Of a DNA stretch of 64,000 nucleotides, positions 54,179 to 64,000 are shown in pieces. Under the pieces are notes generated by a model. The model had not been told where the DNA came from. It saw only the letters and a list, made by a program, of their open reading frames with translations, and did not search any database. The position numbers and the translations under genes are program-made. The stretch is from Hippophae tibetana (lineage: Eukaryota; Streptophyta; Magnoliopsida; Rosales; Elaeagnaceae): contig CM072810.1 in the NCBI GenBank assembly GCA_037013495.1, positions 36,237,843-36,301,842 of the forward strand, written 5' to 3'. Each line of letters starts with the position of its first letter. Position 1 is the stretch's first letter.

Positions 54179-56534
54179 AATCTAGAACTATGCAGCTGAA
54201 CATAAATTTTGAACTCTATATCATGCATGTGGATGAAACTTTGAACAAATTCTACGCAGGTTTTTCAATCATTATCAACTACTCGTACAATTTGGATGGA
54301 CCTATTTGAAAAAAAAAGTAGATTGAGAAAATTGTTGTTAGCCTACAATATCATTTTCGAGAAAAAGATACCTTGCTTAAATCCATATAGAAGGCCAGTT
54401 AACTTACTGTTAAATGAATCAGTTGGGAAATTATTCGAACTACATCACTTGTTACCAAGATGATGGCAATCCATTGTCGTGCACGGAAAGAGTTTGACTT
54501 TATAGACATCAAGTATAGTGGTACGAGCGAAGCTATTTTGACACAATTGTTAGAAATGATGAATCTAATACCAATGAAGAGAAAATAGCTATACTTTCCC
54601 ATAGATTTACTAAATTTCTTAGAAGAAAAAACCCATTTTTAGGGATTTTCGAAAAAGGTAATCCGAGCTCTAAAATAAGTATTTCAATGAATTTATAGTT
54701 GTATTTCTTCCAAGCAACTTCAAACATTTTGGAGACCACTCATATAGGCATTTGAGCAAAAAAAATAAATCTAGAACTATGCAGCTGAACATAAATTTTG
54801 AACTCTATATCATGCAAGAGGATGAAACTTTGAACAAATTCTATACAGGTTTTTCAATCAATTTCAGCTACCCATACAATTTGGATGGACATATTTGGAA
54901 AAAAAAGTAGATTGAGAAAATTGTTGTTAGTCTACATTATCATTTTCAAGAAAAAGATACCTTGCTTAAATCCATATAGAAGGCCTGTTAACTTACTGAT
55001 AAATGAATCAGTTGGGAAATTATTCGAACTGCATCACTTGTTACCAAGATGATGGCAATCCATTGTCGTGCACGGATAGAGCATGACTTTATAGACATCA
55101 AGTATAGTGGTACGAGCGAAGCTATTTTGACACAATTGTTAGAAATGATGAATCTAATACCAATGAAGAGAAAATATCTAGACTCTCCCATAGATTTACT
55201 AAATTTCTTAGAAAGAATAAACCCATTTTTAGGGATTTTCAAAAAAGGTAATCCGAGCTCTAAAATGATTATTTCAATGAATTTATAGTTGTATTTCTTC
55301 CAAGATACTTCAAACATTTTGGAGACCACTCATATAGGCATTTGAGCAAAAAACTAAATCTAGAACTATGCAGCTGAATAGAAATTTTGAACTCTATATC
55401 ATGCAAGAGGATGAAACTTTGACCAAATTCTACGCAGCTTTTTCAATCATTATCAACTACCCGTACAATTTGGATGGACCTATTTGGAAAAAAAAGTAGA
55501 TTGAGAAAATTGTTGTTAGCCTACATTATCATTTCCAAGAAAAAGATACCTTGCTTAAATCCATATAGAAGGCATGTGAACTTACTATTAAATGAATCAG
55601 TTGGGAAATTATTCGAACTGCATTATTTGTTGCCAAGATGATAGCAATGCACTTTCGCGGATGGAAAGAGCTTGACTTTATAGACATCAAGTATAGTGGT
55701 ACGAGCGAAGCAATTTCGACACAATTGTTAGAATTGATGAATCTAATACCAATGAAGAGAAAATATCTATACTTTCACATAGATTTACTAAATTTCTTAG
55801 AAAGAATAAACCCATTTTTAGGGATTTTCAAAAAAGGTAATCTGAGCTCTAAAATGATTATTTCAATGAATTTATAGTTGTATTTCTTCCAAGCTACTTC
55901 AAACATTTCGGAGACCACTCATATAGGCATTTGAGCAAAAAACTAAATCTAGAACTATGCAGCTGAACATAAATTTTGAACTCTATATCATGCAAGAGGA
56001 TGAAACTTTGACCAAATTCTACGCAGGTTTTTCAATCATTATCAACTACCCGTACAATTTGGATGGACCTATTTGGAAAAAAAAGTAGATTGAGAAAATT
56101 GTTGTTAGCCTACATTATCATTTCCAAGAAAAAGATACCTTGCTTAAATCCATATAGAAGGCATGTGAACTTACTATTAAATGAATCAATTGGGAAATTA
56201 TTCGAACTGCATTTTTTATTGCCAAGATGATAGCAATGTAGTTTCGCGGATGGAAAGAGCTTGACTTTATAGACATCAAGTATAGTGGTACGAGCGAAGC
56301 AATTTTGACACAATTGTTAGAATTGATTAATCTAATACCAATGAAGAGAAAATATCTATACTTTCGCATAGATTTACTAAATTTCTTAGAAAGAATAAAC
56401 CCATTTTTAGGGATTTTCAAAAAAGGTAATCTGAGCTCTAAAATGATTATTTCAATGAATTTATAGTTGTATTTCTTCCAAGCTACTTCAAACATTTCGG
56501 AGACCACTCATATAGGCATTTGAGCAAAAAACTA
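54179..56534 (+). repeat. Four-monomer HOR (2356 bp) of the right-hand domain, copy 1
   Basis: Monomers start at 54179, 54768, 55357 and 55946. The first three keep the order of the upstream three-monomer HOR. A fourth type with cattttttattgcc and gaattgattaatc is added. The same four-type order recurs at 58303 and 61248, and a shortened form at 56535. Confidence 0.88.
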
Positions 56535-58302
56535 AATCTAGAACTATGCAGCTGAACATAAATTTTGAACTCTATATCATGCATGAGGATGAAACTTTGA
56601 ACAAATTCTACGCAGGTTTTTCAATCATTATCAACTACTCGTACAATTTGGATGGACCTATTTGAAAAAAAAAAGTAGATTGAGAAAATTGTTGTTAGCC
56701 TACAATATCATTTTCGAGAAAAAGATACCTTGCTTAAATCCATATAGAAGGCCAGTTAACTTACTGTTAAATGAATCAGTTGGGAAATTATTCGAACTAC
56801 ATCACTTGTTACCAAGATGATGGCAATCCATTGTCGTGCACGGAAAGAGTTTGACTTTATAGACATCAAGTATAGTGGTACGAGCGAAGCTATTTTGACA
56901 CAATTGTTAGAAATGATGAATCTAATACCAATGAAGAGAAAATAGCTATACTTTCCCATAGATTTACTAAATTTCTTAGAAGAAAAAACCCATTTTTAGG
57001 GATTTTCGAAAAAGGTAATCCGAGCTCTAAAATAAGTATTTCAATGAATTTATAGTTGTATTTCTTCCAAGCAACTTCAAACATTTTGGAGACCACTCAT
57101 TTAGGCATTTGAGCAAAAAAAATAAATCTAGAACTATGCAGCTGAACATAAATTTTGAACTCTATATCATGCAAGAGGATGAAACTTTGAACAAATTCTA
57201 TACAGGTTTTTCAATCAATTTCAGCTACCCATACAATTTGGATAGACATATTTGGAAAAAAAAGTAGATTGAGAAAATTGTTGCTAGTCTACATTCTCAT
57301 TTTCAAGAAAAAGATACCTTGCTTAAATCCATATAGAAGGCCTGTTAACTTACTGTTAAATGAATCAGTTGGGAAATTATTCGAACTGCATCACTTGTTA
57401 CCAAGATGATGGCAATCCATTGTCATGGACGGATAGAGCATGACTTTATAGACATCAATTATAGTGGTACGAGCGAAGCTATTTTGACACAATTGTTAGA
57501 AATGATGAATCTAATACCAATGAAGAGAAAATATCTATACTCTCCCATAGATTTACTAAATTTCTTAGAAAGAATAAACCCATTTTTAGGGATTTTCAAA
57601 AAAGGTAATCCGAGCTCTAAAATGATTATTTCAATGAATTTATATTTGTATTTCTTCCAAGCTACTTCAAACATTTCGGAGACCACTCATATAGGCATTT
57701 GAGCAAAAAACTAAATCTAGAACTATGCAGCTGAACAGAAATTTTGAACTCTATATCATGCAAGAGGATGAAACTTTGACCAAATTCTACGCAGGTTTTT
57801 CAATCATTATCAACTACCCGTACAATTTGGATGGACCTATTTGGAAAAAAAAGTAGATTGAGAAAATTGTTGTTAGCCTACATTATCATTTCCAAGAAAA
57901 AGATACCTTGCTTAAATCCATATAGAAGGCATGTGAACTTACTATTAAATGAATCAGTTGGGAAATTATTCGAACTGCATTTTTTATTGCCAAGATGATA
58001 GCAATCCAGTTTCGCGGATGGAAAGAGCTTGACTTTATAGACATCAAGTATAGTGGTACGAGCGAAGCAATTTTGACACAATTGTTAGAATTGATTAATC
58101 TAATACCAATGAAGCGAAAATATCTATACTTTCGCATAGATTTACTAACTTTCTTAGAAAGAATAAACCCATTTTTAGGGATTTTCAAAAAAGGTAATCC
58201 GACCTATAAAATGATTATTTCAATGAATTTATAGTTGTATTTCTTCCAAGCTACTTCAAACATTTCGGAGACCACTCATATAGGCATTTGAGCAAAAAAC
58301 TA
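56535..58302 (+). repeat. Shortened (three-monomer) copy of the right-hand HOR
   Basis: Monomers start at 56535, 57125 and 57714. The caatttcgacac type is missing. The unit at 57125 follows the ggatagagcatgac type through aatccgagc but ends gctacttcaaacatttcgg, as the missing type would. The switch falls in 57612-57661. This is the deletion product of an unequal exchange. The intact relative of this unit is at 61838. Confidence 0.85.
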
Positions 58303-60658
58303 AATCTAGAACTATGCAGCTGAACAGAAATTTTGAACTCTATATCAAGCAAGAGGATGAAACTTTGACCAAATTCTACGCAGGTTTTTCAATCATTATC
58401 AACTACCTGTATAATTTGGATGGACATATTTGGAAAAAAAAGTAGATTGAGAAAATTGTTGTTAGCCTACAATATCATTTTCGAGAAAAAGATACCTTGC
58501 TTAAATCCATATAGAAGGCCTCTTAACTTACTGTTAAATGAATCAGTTGGGAAATTATTCGAACTACATCACTTGTTACCAAGATGATGGCAATCCATTG
58601 TCGTGCACGGAAAGAGCTTGACTTTATAGACATCAAGTATAGTGGTACGAGCAAAGCTATTTTGACACAATTGTTAGAAATGATGAATCTAATACCAATG
58701 AAGAGAAAATAGCTATACTTTCCCATAGATTTACTAAATTTCTTAGAAGAAAAAACCCATTTTGAAGGATTTTCGAAAAAGGTAATCCGAGCTCTAAAAT
58801 AAGTATTTCAATGAATTTATAATTGTATTTCTTCCAAGCAACTTCAAACATTTTGGAGACCACTCATATAGGCATTTGAGCAAAAAAAATAAATCTAGAA
58901 CTATGCAGCTGAACATAAATTTTGAACTCTATATCATGCAAGAGGATGAAACTTTGAACAAATTCTATACAGGTTTTTCAATCAATTTCAGCTACCCATA
59001 CAATTTGGATGGACATATTTGGAAAAAAAAGTAGATTGAGAAAATTGTTGTTAGTCTACATTATCATTTTCAAGAAAAAGATACCTTGCTTAAATCCATA
59101 TAGAAGGCCTGTTAACTTACTGATAAATGAATCAGTTGGGAAATTATTCGAACTGCATCACTTGTTACCAAGATGATGGCAATCCATTGTCGTGCACGGA
59201 TAGAGCATGACTTTATAGACATCAAGTATAGTGGTACGAGCGAAGCTATTTTGACACAATTGTTAGAAATGATGAATCTAATACCAATGAAGAGAAAATA
59301 TCTATACTCTCCCATAGATTTACTAAATTTCTTAGAAAGAATAAACCCATTTTTAGGGATTTTCAAAAACGGTAATCCGAGCTCTAAAATAATTATTTCA
59401 ATGAATTTATAGTTGTATTTCTTCCAAGATACTTCAAACATTTTGGAGACCACTCATATAGGCATTTGAGCAAAAAACTAAATCTAGAACTATGCAGCTG
59501 AATAGAAATTTTGAACTCTATATCATGCAAGAGGATGAAACTTTGACAAAATTCTACGCAGGTTTTTCAATCATTATCAACTACCCGTACAATTTGGATG
59601 GACCTATTTGGAAAAAAAAGTAGATTGAGAAAATTGTTGTTAGCCTACATTATCATTTCCAAGAAAAAGATACCTTGCTTAAATCCATATAGAAGGCATG
59701 TGAACTTACTATTAAATGAATCAGTTGGGAAATTATTGGAACTGCATTATTTGTTGCCAAGATGATAGCAATCCACTTTCGCGGATGGAAAGAGCTTGAC
59801 TTTATAGACATCAAGTATAGTGGTACGAGCGAAGCAATTTCGACACAATTGTTAGAATTGATGAATCTAATACCAATGAAGAGAAAATATCTATACTTTC
59901 GCATAGATTTACTAAATTTCTTAGAAAGAATAAACCCATTTTTAGGGATTTTCAAAAAAGGTAATCTGAGCTCTAAAATGATTATTTCAATGAATTTATA
60001 GTTGTATTTCTTCCAAGCTACTTCAAACATTTCGGAGACCACTCATATAGGCATTTGAGCAAAAAACTAAATCTAGAACTATGCAGCTGAATAGAAATTT
60101 TGAACTCTATATCATGCAAGAGGATGAAACTTTGACCAAATTCTACGCAGGTTTTTCAATCATTATCAACTACCCGTACAATTTGGATGGACCTATTTGG
60201 AAAAAAAAGTAGATTGAGAAAATTGTTGTTAGCCTACATTATCATTTCCAAGAAAAAGATACCTTGCTTAAATCCATATAGAAGGCATGTGAACTTACTA
60301 TTAAATGAATCAGTTGGGAAATTATTCGAACTGCATTTTTTATTGCCAAGATGATAGCAATCCAGTTTCGCGGATGGAAAGAGCTTGACTTTATAGACAT
60401 CAAGTATAGTGGTACGAGCGAAGCAATTTTGACACAATTGTTAGAATTGATTAATCTAATACCAATGAAGCGAAAATATCTATACTTTCGCATAGATTTA
60501 CTAACTTTCTTAGAAAGAATAAACCCATTTTTAGGGATTTTCAAAAAAGGTAATCCGACCTATAAAATGATTATTTCAATGAATTTATAGTTGTATTTCT
60601 TCCAAGCTACTTCAAACATTTCGGAGACCACTCATATAGGCATTTGAGCAAAAAACTA
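58303..60658 (+). repeat. Four-monomer HOR (2356 bp) of the right-hand domain, copy 2
   Basis: Monomers start at 58303, 58892, 59481 and 60070. The first unit has a foreign 5' part (gaacagaaat, tatcaagcaag, ggacatatttgg) like the 42-46 kb units, then the usual body (cattttcgagaaaaag, gatggcaatcc). The other three follow the four-type order. Confidence 0.87.
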
Positions 60659-61247
60659 AATCTAGAACTATGCAGCTGAACATAAATTTTGAACTCTATA
60701 TCATGCATGAGGATGAAATTTTGAACAAATTCTACGTAGGTTTTTCAATTATTTTCGACTACTCATACAATTTGGATGGACCTATTTGAAAAAAAAAGTA
60801 GATTGAGAAAATTGTTGTTAGCCTACAATATCATTTTCATGAAAAAGATACCTTGCTTAAATCCATATGGAAGGCCTGTGAACTTACTGTTAAATGAATC
60901 TGTTGCGAAATTATTTGAACTGCATTATTTGTTGCCAAGATGATAGCAATCCACTTTCGCGGATGGAAAGAGCTTGACTTTATAGACATCAAGTAAAGTG
61001 GTACAAGCAAAGCTATTTTGACACAATTGTTAGAAATGATGAATCTAATACCAATGAAGAGAAAATATCTATACTTTCCCATAGATTTACTAAATTTCAT
61101 AGAAAGAATAAACCTATTTTTAGGGATTTTTGAAAAAGGTAATCCGAGCTCTAAAATAAGTATTTCAATGAATTTATAGTTGTATTTCTTCCAAGCAACT
61201 TCAAACATTTCGGAGACCACTCATATAGGCATTTGAGCAAAAAACTA
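60659..61247 (+). repeat. Interloper monomer between two HOR copies, identical to 32974-33562
   Basis: It sits between the fourth unit of one HOR copy and the first unit of the next, so the local order is broken by exactly one monomer. Its subtype is foreign to the 49-64 kb domain. Identity with the 33-kb unit extends 50 bp to its left and 60 bp to its right, where all units are alike, so its ends cannot be fixed more closely. Confidence 0.88.
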
Positions 61248-63604
61248 AATCTAGAACTATGCAGCTGAACATAAATTTTGAACTCTATATCATGCATGAG
61301 GATGAAACTTTGAACAAATTCGACGCAGGTTTTACAATCATTATCAACTACTCGTACAATTTGGATGGACCTATTTGAAAAAAAAAAGTAGATTGAGAAA
61401 ATTTTTGTTAGCCTACAATATCATTTTCGAGAAAAAGATACCTTGCTTAAATCCATATAGAAGGCCAGTTAACTTACTGTTAAATGAATCAGTTGGGAAA
61501 TGATTCGAACTACATCACTTGTTACCAAGATGATGGCAATCCATTGTCGTGCACGGAAAGAGTTTGACTTTATAGACATCAAGTATAGTGGTACGAGCGA
61601 AGCTATTTTGACACATTTGTTAGAAATGATGAATCTAATACCAATGAAGAGAAAATAGCTATACTTTCCCATAGATTTACTAAATTTCTTAGAAGAAAAA
61701 ACCCATTTTTAGGGATTTTCGAAAAAGGTAATCTGAGCTCTAAAATAAGTATTTCAATGAATTTATAGTTGTATTTCTTCCAAGCAACTTCAAACATTTT
61801 GGAGACCACTCATTTAGGCATTTGAGCAAAAAAAATAAATCTAGGACTATGCAGCTGAACATAAATTTTGAACTCTATATCATGCAAGAGGATGAAACTT
61901 TGAACAAATTCTATACAGGTTTTTCAATCAATTTCAGCTACCCATACAATTTGGATAGACATATTTGGAAAAAAAAGTAGATTGAGAAAATTGTTGCTAG
62001 TCTACATTCTCATTTTCAAGAAAAAGATACCTTGCTTAAATCCATATAGAAGGCCTGTTAACTTACTGTTAAATGAATCAGTTGGGAAATTATTCGAACT
62101 GCATCACTTGTTACCAAGATGATGGCAATCCATTGTCATGCACGGATAGAGCATGACTTTATAGACATCAATTATAGTGGTACGAGCGAAGCTATTTTGA
62201 CACAATTGTTAGAAATGATGAATCTAATACCAATGAAGAGAAAATATCTATACTCTCCCATAGATTTACTAAATTTCTTAGAAAGAATAAACCCATTTTT
62301 AGGGATTTTCAAAAAAGGTAATCCGAGCTCTAAAATGATTATTTCAATGAATTTATAGTTGTATTTCTTCCAAGATACTTCAAACATTTTGGAGACCACT
62401 CATATAGCCATTTGAGCAAAAAACTAAATCTAGAACTATGCAGCTGAATAGAAATTTTGAACTCTATATCATGCAAGAGGATGAAACTTTGACCAAATTC
62501 TATGCAGGTTTTTCAATCATTATCAACTACCCGTACAATTTGGATGGACCTATTTGGAAAAAAAAGTAGATTGAGAAAATTGTTGTTAGCCTACATTATC
62601 ATTTCCAAGAAAAAGATACCTTGCTTAAATCCATATAGAAGGCATGTGAACTTACTATTAAATGAATCAGTTGGGAAATTATTCGAACTGCATTATTTGT
62701 TGCCAAGATGATAGCAATCCACTTTCGCGGATGGAAAGAGCTTGACTTTATAGACATCAAGTATAGTGGTACGAGCGAAGCAATTTCTACACAATTGTTA
62801 GAATTGATGAATCTAATACCAATGAAGAGAAAATATCTATACTTTCGCATAGATTTACTAAATTTCTTAGAAAGAATAAACCCATTTTTAGGGATTTTCA
62901 AAAAAGGTAATCTGAGCTCTAAAATGATTATTTCAATGAATTTATAGTTGTATTTCTTCCAAGCTACTTCAAACATTTCAGAGACCACTCATATAGGCAT
63001 TTGAGCAAAAAACTAAATCTAGAACTATGCAGCTGAACATAAATTTTGAACTCTATATCATGCAAGAGGATGAAACTTTGACCAAATTCTACGCAGGTTT
63101 TTCAATCATTATCAACTACCCGTACAATTTGGATGGACCTATTTGGAAAAAAAAGTAGATTGAGAAAATTGTTGTTAGCCAACATTATCATTTCCAAGAA
63201 AAAGATACCTTGCTTAAATCCATATAGAAGGCATGTGAACTTACTATTAAATGAATCAGTTGGGAAATTATTCGAACTGCATTTTTTATTGCCAAGATGA
63301 TAGCAATCCAGTTTCGCGGATGGAAAGAGCTTGACTTTATAGACATCAAGTATAGTGGTACGAGCGAAGCAATTTTGACACAATTGTTAGAATTGATTAA
63401 TCTAATACCAATGAAGAGAAAATATCTATACTTTCGCATATATTTACTAAATTTCTTAGAAAGAATAAACCCATTTTTAGGGATTTTCAAAAAAGGTAAT
63501 CTGAGCTCTAAAATGATTATTTCAATGAATTTATAGTTGTATTTCTTCCAAGCTACTTCAAACATTTCGGAGACCACTCATATAGGCATTTGAGCAAAAA
63601 ACTA
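61248..63604 (+). repeat. Four-monomer HOR (2357 bp) of the right-hand domain, copy 3
   Basis: Monomers start at 61248, 61838, 62427 and 63016. The four-type order is kept. The unit at 61838 starts aatctaggac (XbaI lost) and has gatagacatatttgg and tgctagtctac, as does that at 57125, which is 4713 bp upstream. Confidence 0.88.
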
Positions 63605-64000
63605 AATCTAGAACTATGCAGCTGAACATAAATTTTGAACTCTATATCATGCATGAGGATGAAACTTTGAACAAATTCTACGCAGGTTTTTCAATCATTA
63701 TCAACTACTCGTACAATTTGGATGGACCTATTTGAAAAAAAAAAGTAGATTGAGAAAATTGTTGTTAGCCTACAATATCATTTTCGAGAAAAAGATACCT
63801 TGCTTAAATCTATATAGAAGGCCAGTTAACTTACTGTTAAATGAATCAGTTGGGAAATGATTCGAACTACATCACTTGTTACCAAGATGATGGCAATCCA
63901 TTGTCGTGCACGGAAAGAGTTTGACTTTATAGACATCAAGTATAGTGGTACGAGCGAAGCTATTTTGACACAATTGTTAGAAATGATGAATCTAATACCA
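63605..64000 (+). repeat. Partial monomer at the right edge, start of the next HOR copy
   Basis: It has a catgcatgagg start, gaaggccagttaac, gatggcaatccattg and aaagagtttgac, matching 61248, so the four-monomer HOR evidently continues beyond the window. 396 bp are present. Confidence 0.9.

Larger units (their letters stand above)
1..64000 (+). repeat. Satellite DNA array, about 589-bp monomer, 108 complete units plus one partial
   Basis: The phrase aatctag(a)ac recurs every 586-591 bp from base 1 to the right edge, always on the + strand, and the sequence between occurrences aligns end to end. Shared landmarks are CAGCTG near monomer position 14, an A-tract near 130, gat(a/g)gcaatcca near 280, GAGCTC near 490 and cggagaccactcatatagg near the 3' end. 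Most length variation comes from the A-tract and from the A-run at the junction. The shortest unit is 13547-14132 (586 bp) and the longest 8833-9423 (591 bp). Neighbouring monomers differ visibly, while units three or four apart can be almost identical, which is the mark of higher-order repeats. No unrelated DNA interrupts the array. Location at a centromere or other heterochromatin is inferred, not shown. Confidence 0.98.

Noticed and set aside
1-64000. Many short open frames (60-133 codons) on both strands
   Set aside because: They recur once per monomer at fixed offsets, overlap on opposite strands, and follow the repeat rather than any gene structure. No start context, signal or host protein family is recognisable apart from the fossil gag resemblance.
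1-64000. CRISPR array
   Set aside because: The regular period comes from 589-bp units that are alike along their whole length; there are no short repeats separated by unique spacers.
1-64000. 5S or other rDNA tandem array
   Set aside because: A unit of about 589 bp would suit 5S rDNA, but no 5S gene or internal promoter boxes (A box, C box) can be found, and the G+C content is too low.
1-64000. CENP-B box in the monomer
   Set aside because: The TTCG occurrences (tttcgcggatgg, tttcgtggacgg, atttcggagacc) do not fit the spacing and the CGGG half of the box.
1-64000. Telomeric or microsatellite repeats at HOR borders
   Set aside because: No TTTAGGG/TTAGGG runs or simple repeats occur; only A-tracts of about 7-13 bases are present, and borders fall inside normal monomer sequence.
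1-64000. A complete LTR retrotransposon within the array
   Set aside because: No LTR pair, primer binding site, polypurine tract or pol-like translation is visible; only the short gag-like stretches inside each monomer.

Overview
The whole 64 kb window is one uninterrupted tandem satellite array. I count 108 complete monomers plus one cut by the right edge, all in the same orientation. Monomer length is 586-591 bp, most often 589 bp, and the DNA is AT-rich (about one third G+C by eye). Every unit starts at the same phrase (aatctag, usually an XbaI site) and carries the same landmarks: a PvuII site near its start, an A-tract near position 130, a central block beginning gat(a/g)gcaatcca, and a SacI site near position 490. 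I see no host gene, RNA gene, inserted transposon, strand switch or unrelated sequence. The short open frames on both strands recur once per monomer and are best read as by-products of a homogenised repeat.

This kind of DNA is eukaryotic heterochromatin (centromeric, pericentromeric or subtelomeric). The monomer appears to descend from the gag region of a Ty1/copia LTR retrotransposon. Three short translated segments on the + strand resemble the copia gag (UBN2) domain and the basic tract that follows it, in the right order and at about the right spacing. Such gag genes are abundant in plants, so a plant is the best guess for the source, but the species and the satellite's name cannot be read from the sequence.

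The array is built from higher-order repeats (HORs) that change along its length. From the left: a 4-monomer HOR of about 2355 bp (1178-5888); a mixed zone; a segment of about six monomers at 9424-12957 that recurs at 17078-21788, enlarged by an internal two-monomer duplication; a zone rich in a BglII-marked subtype (about 13-35 kb) holding a three-copy 3-monomer HOR (24143-29441); a mixed zone; a pair of almost identical 4-monomer units (40631-45340); a fresh single-monomer duplication (about 45.8-47.0 kb); a diverged, HOR-free stretch (47107-49464); and a right-hand domain moving from a 3-monomer to a 4-monomer HOR (49465-64000).

Several unequal-exchange junctions can be placed to within 12-50 bp. 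The most unusual feature is one monomer (60659-61247) that interrupts the right-hand HOR. It is identical to a monomer at 32974-33562, 27.7 kb away, over a 699-bp tract. No gene system operates here; the interest lies in the origin and turnover of the satellite.
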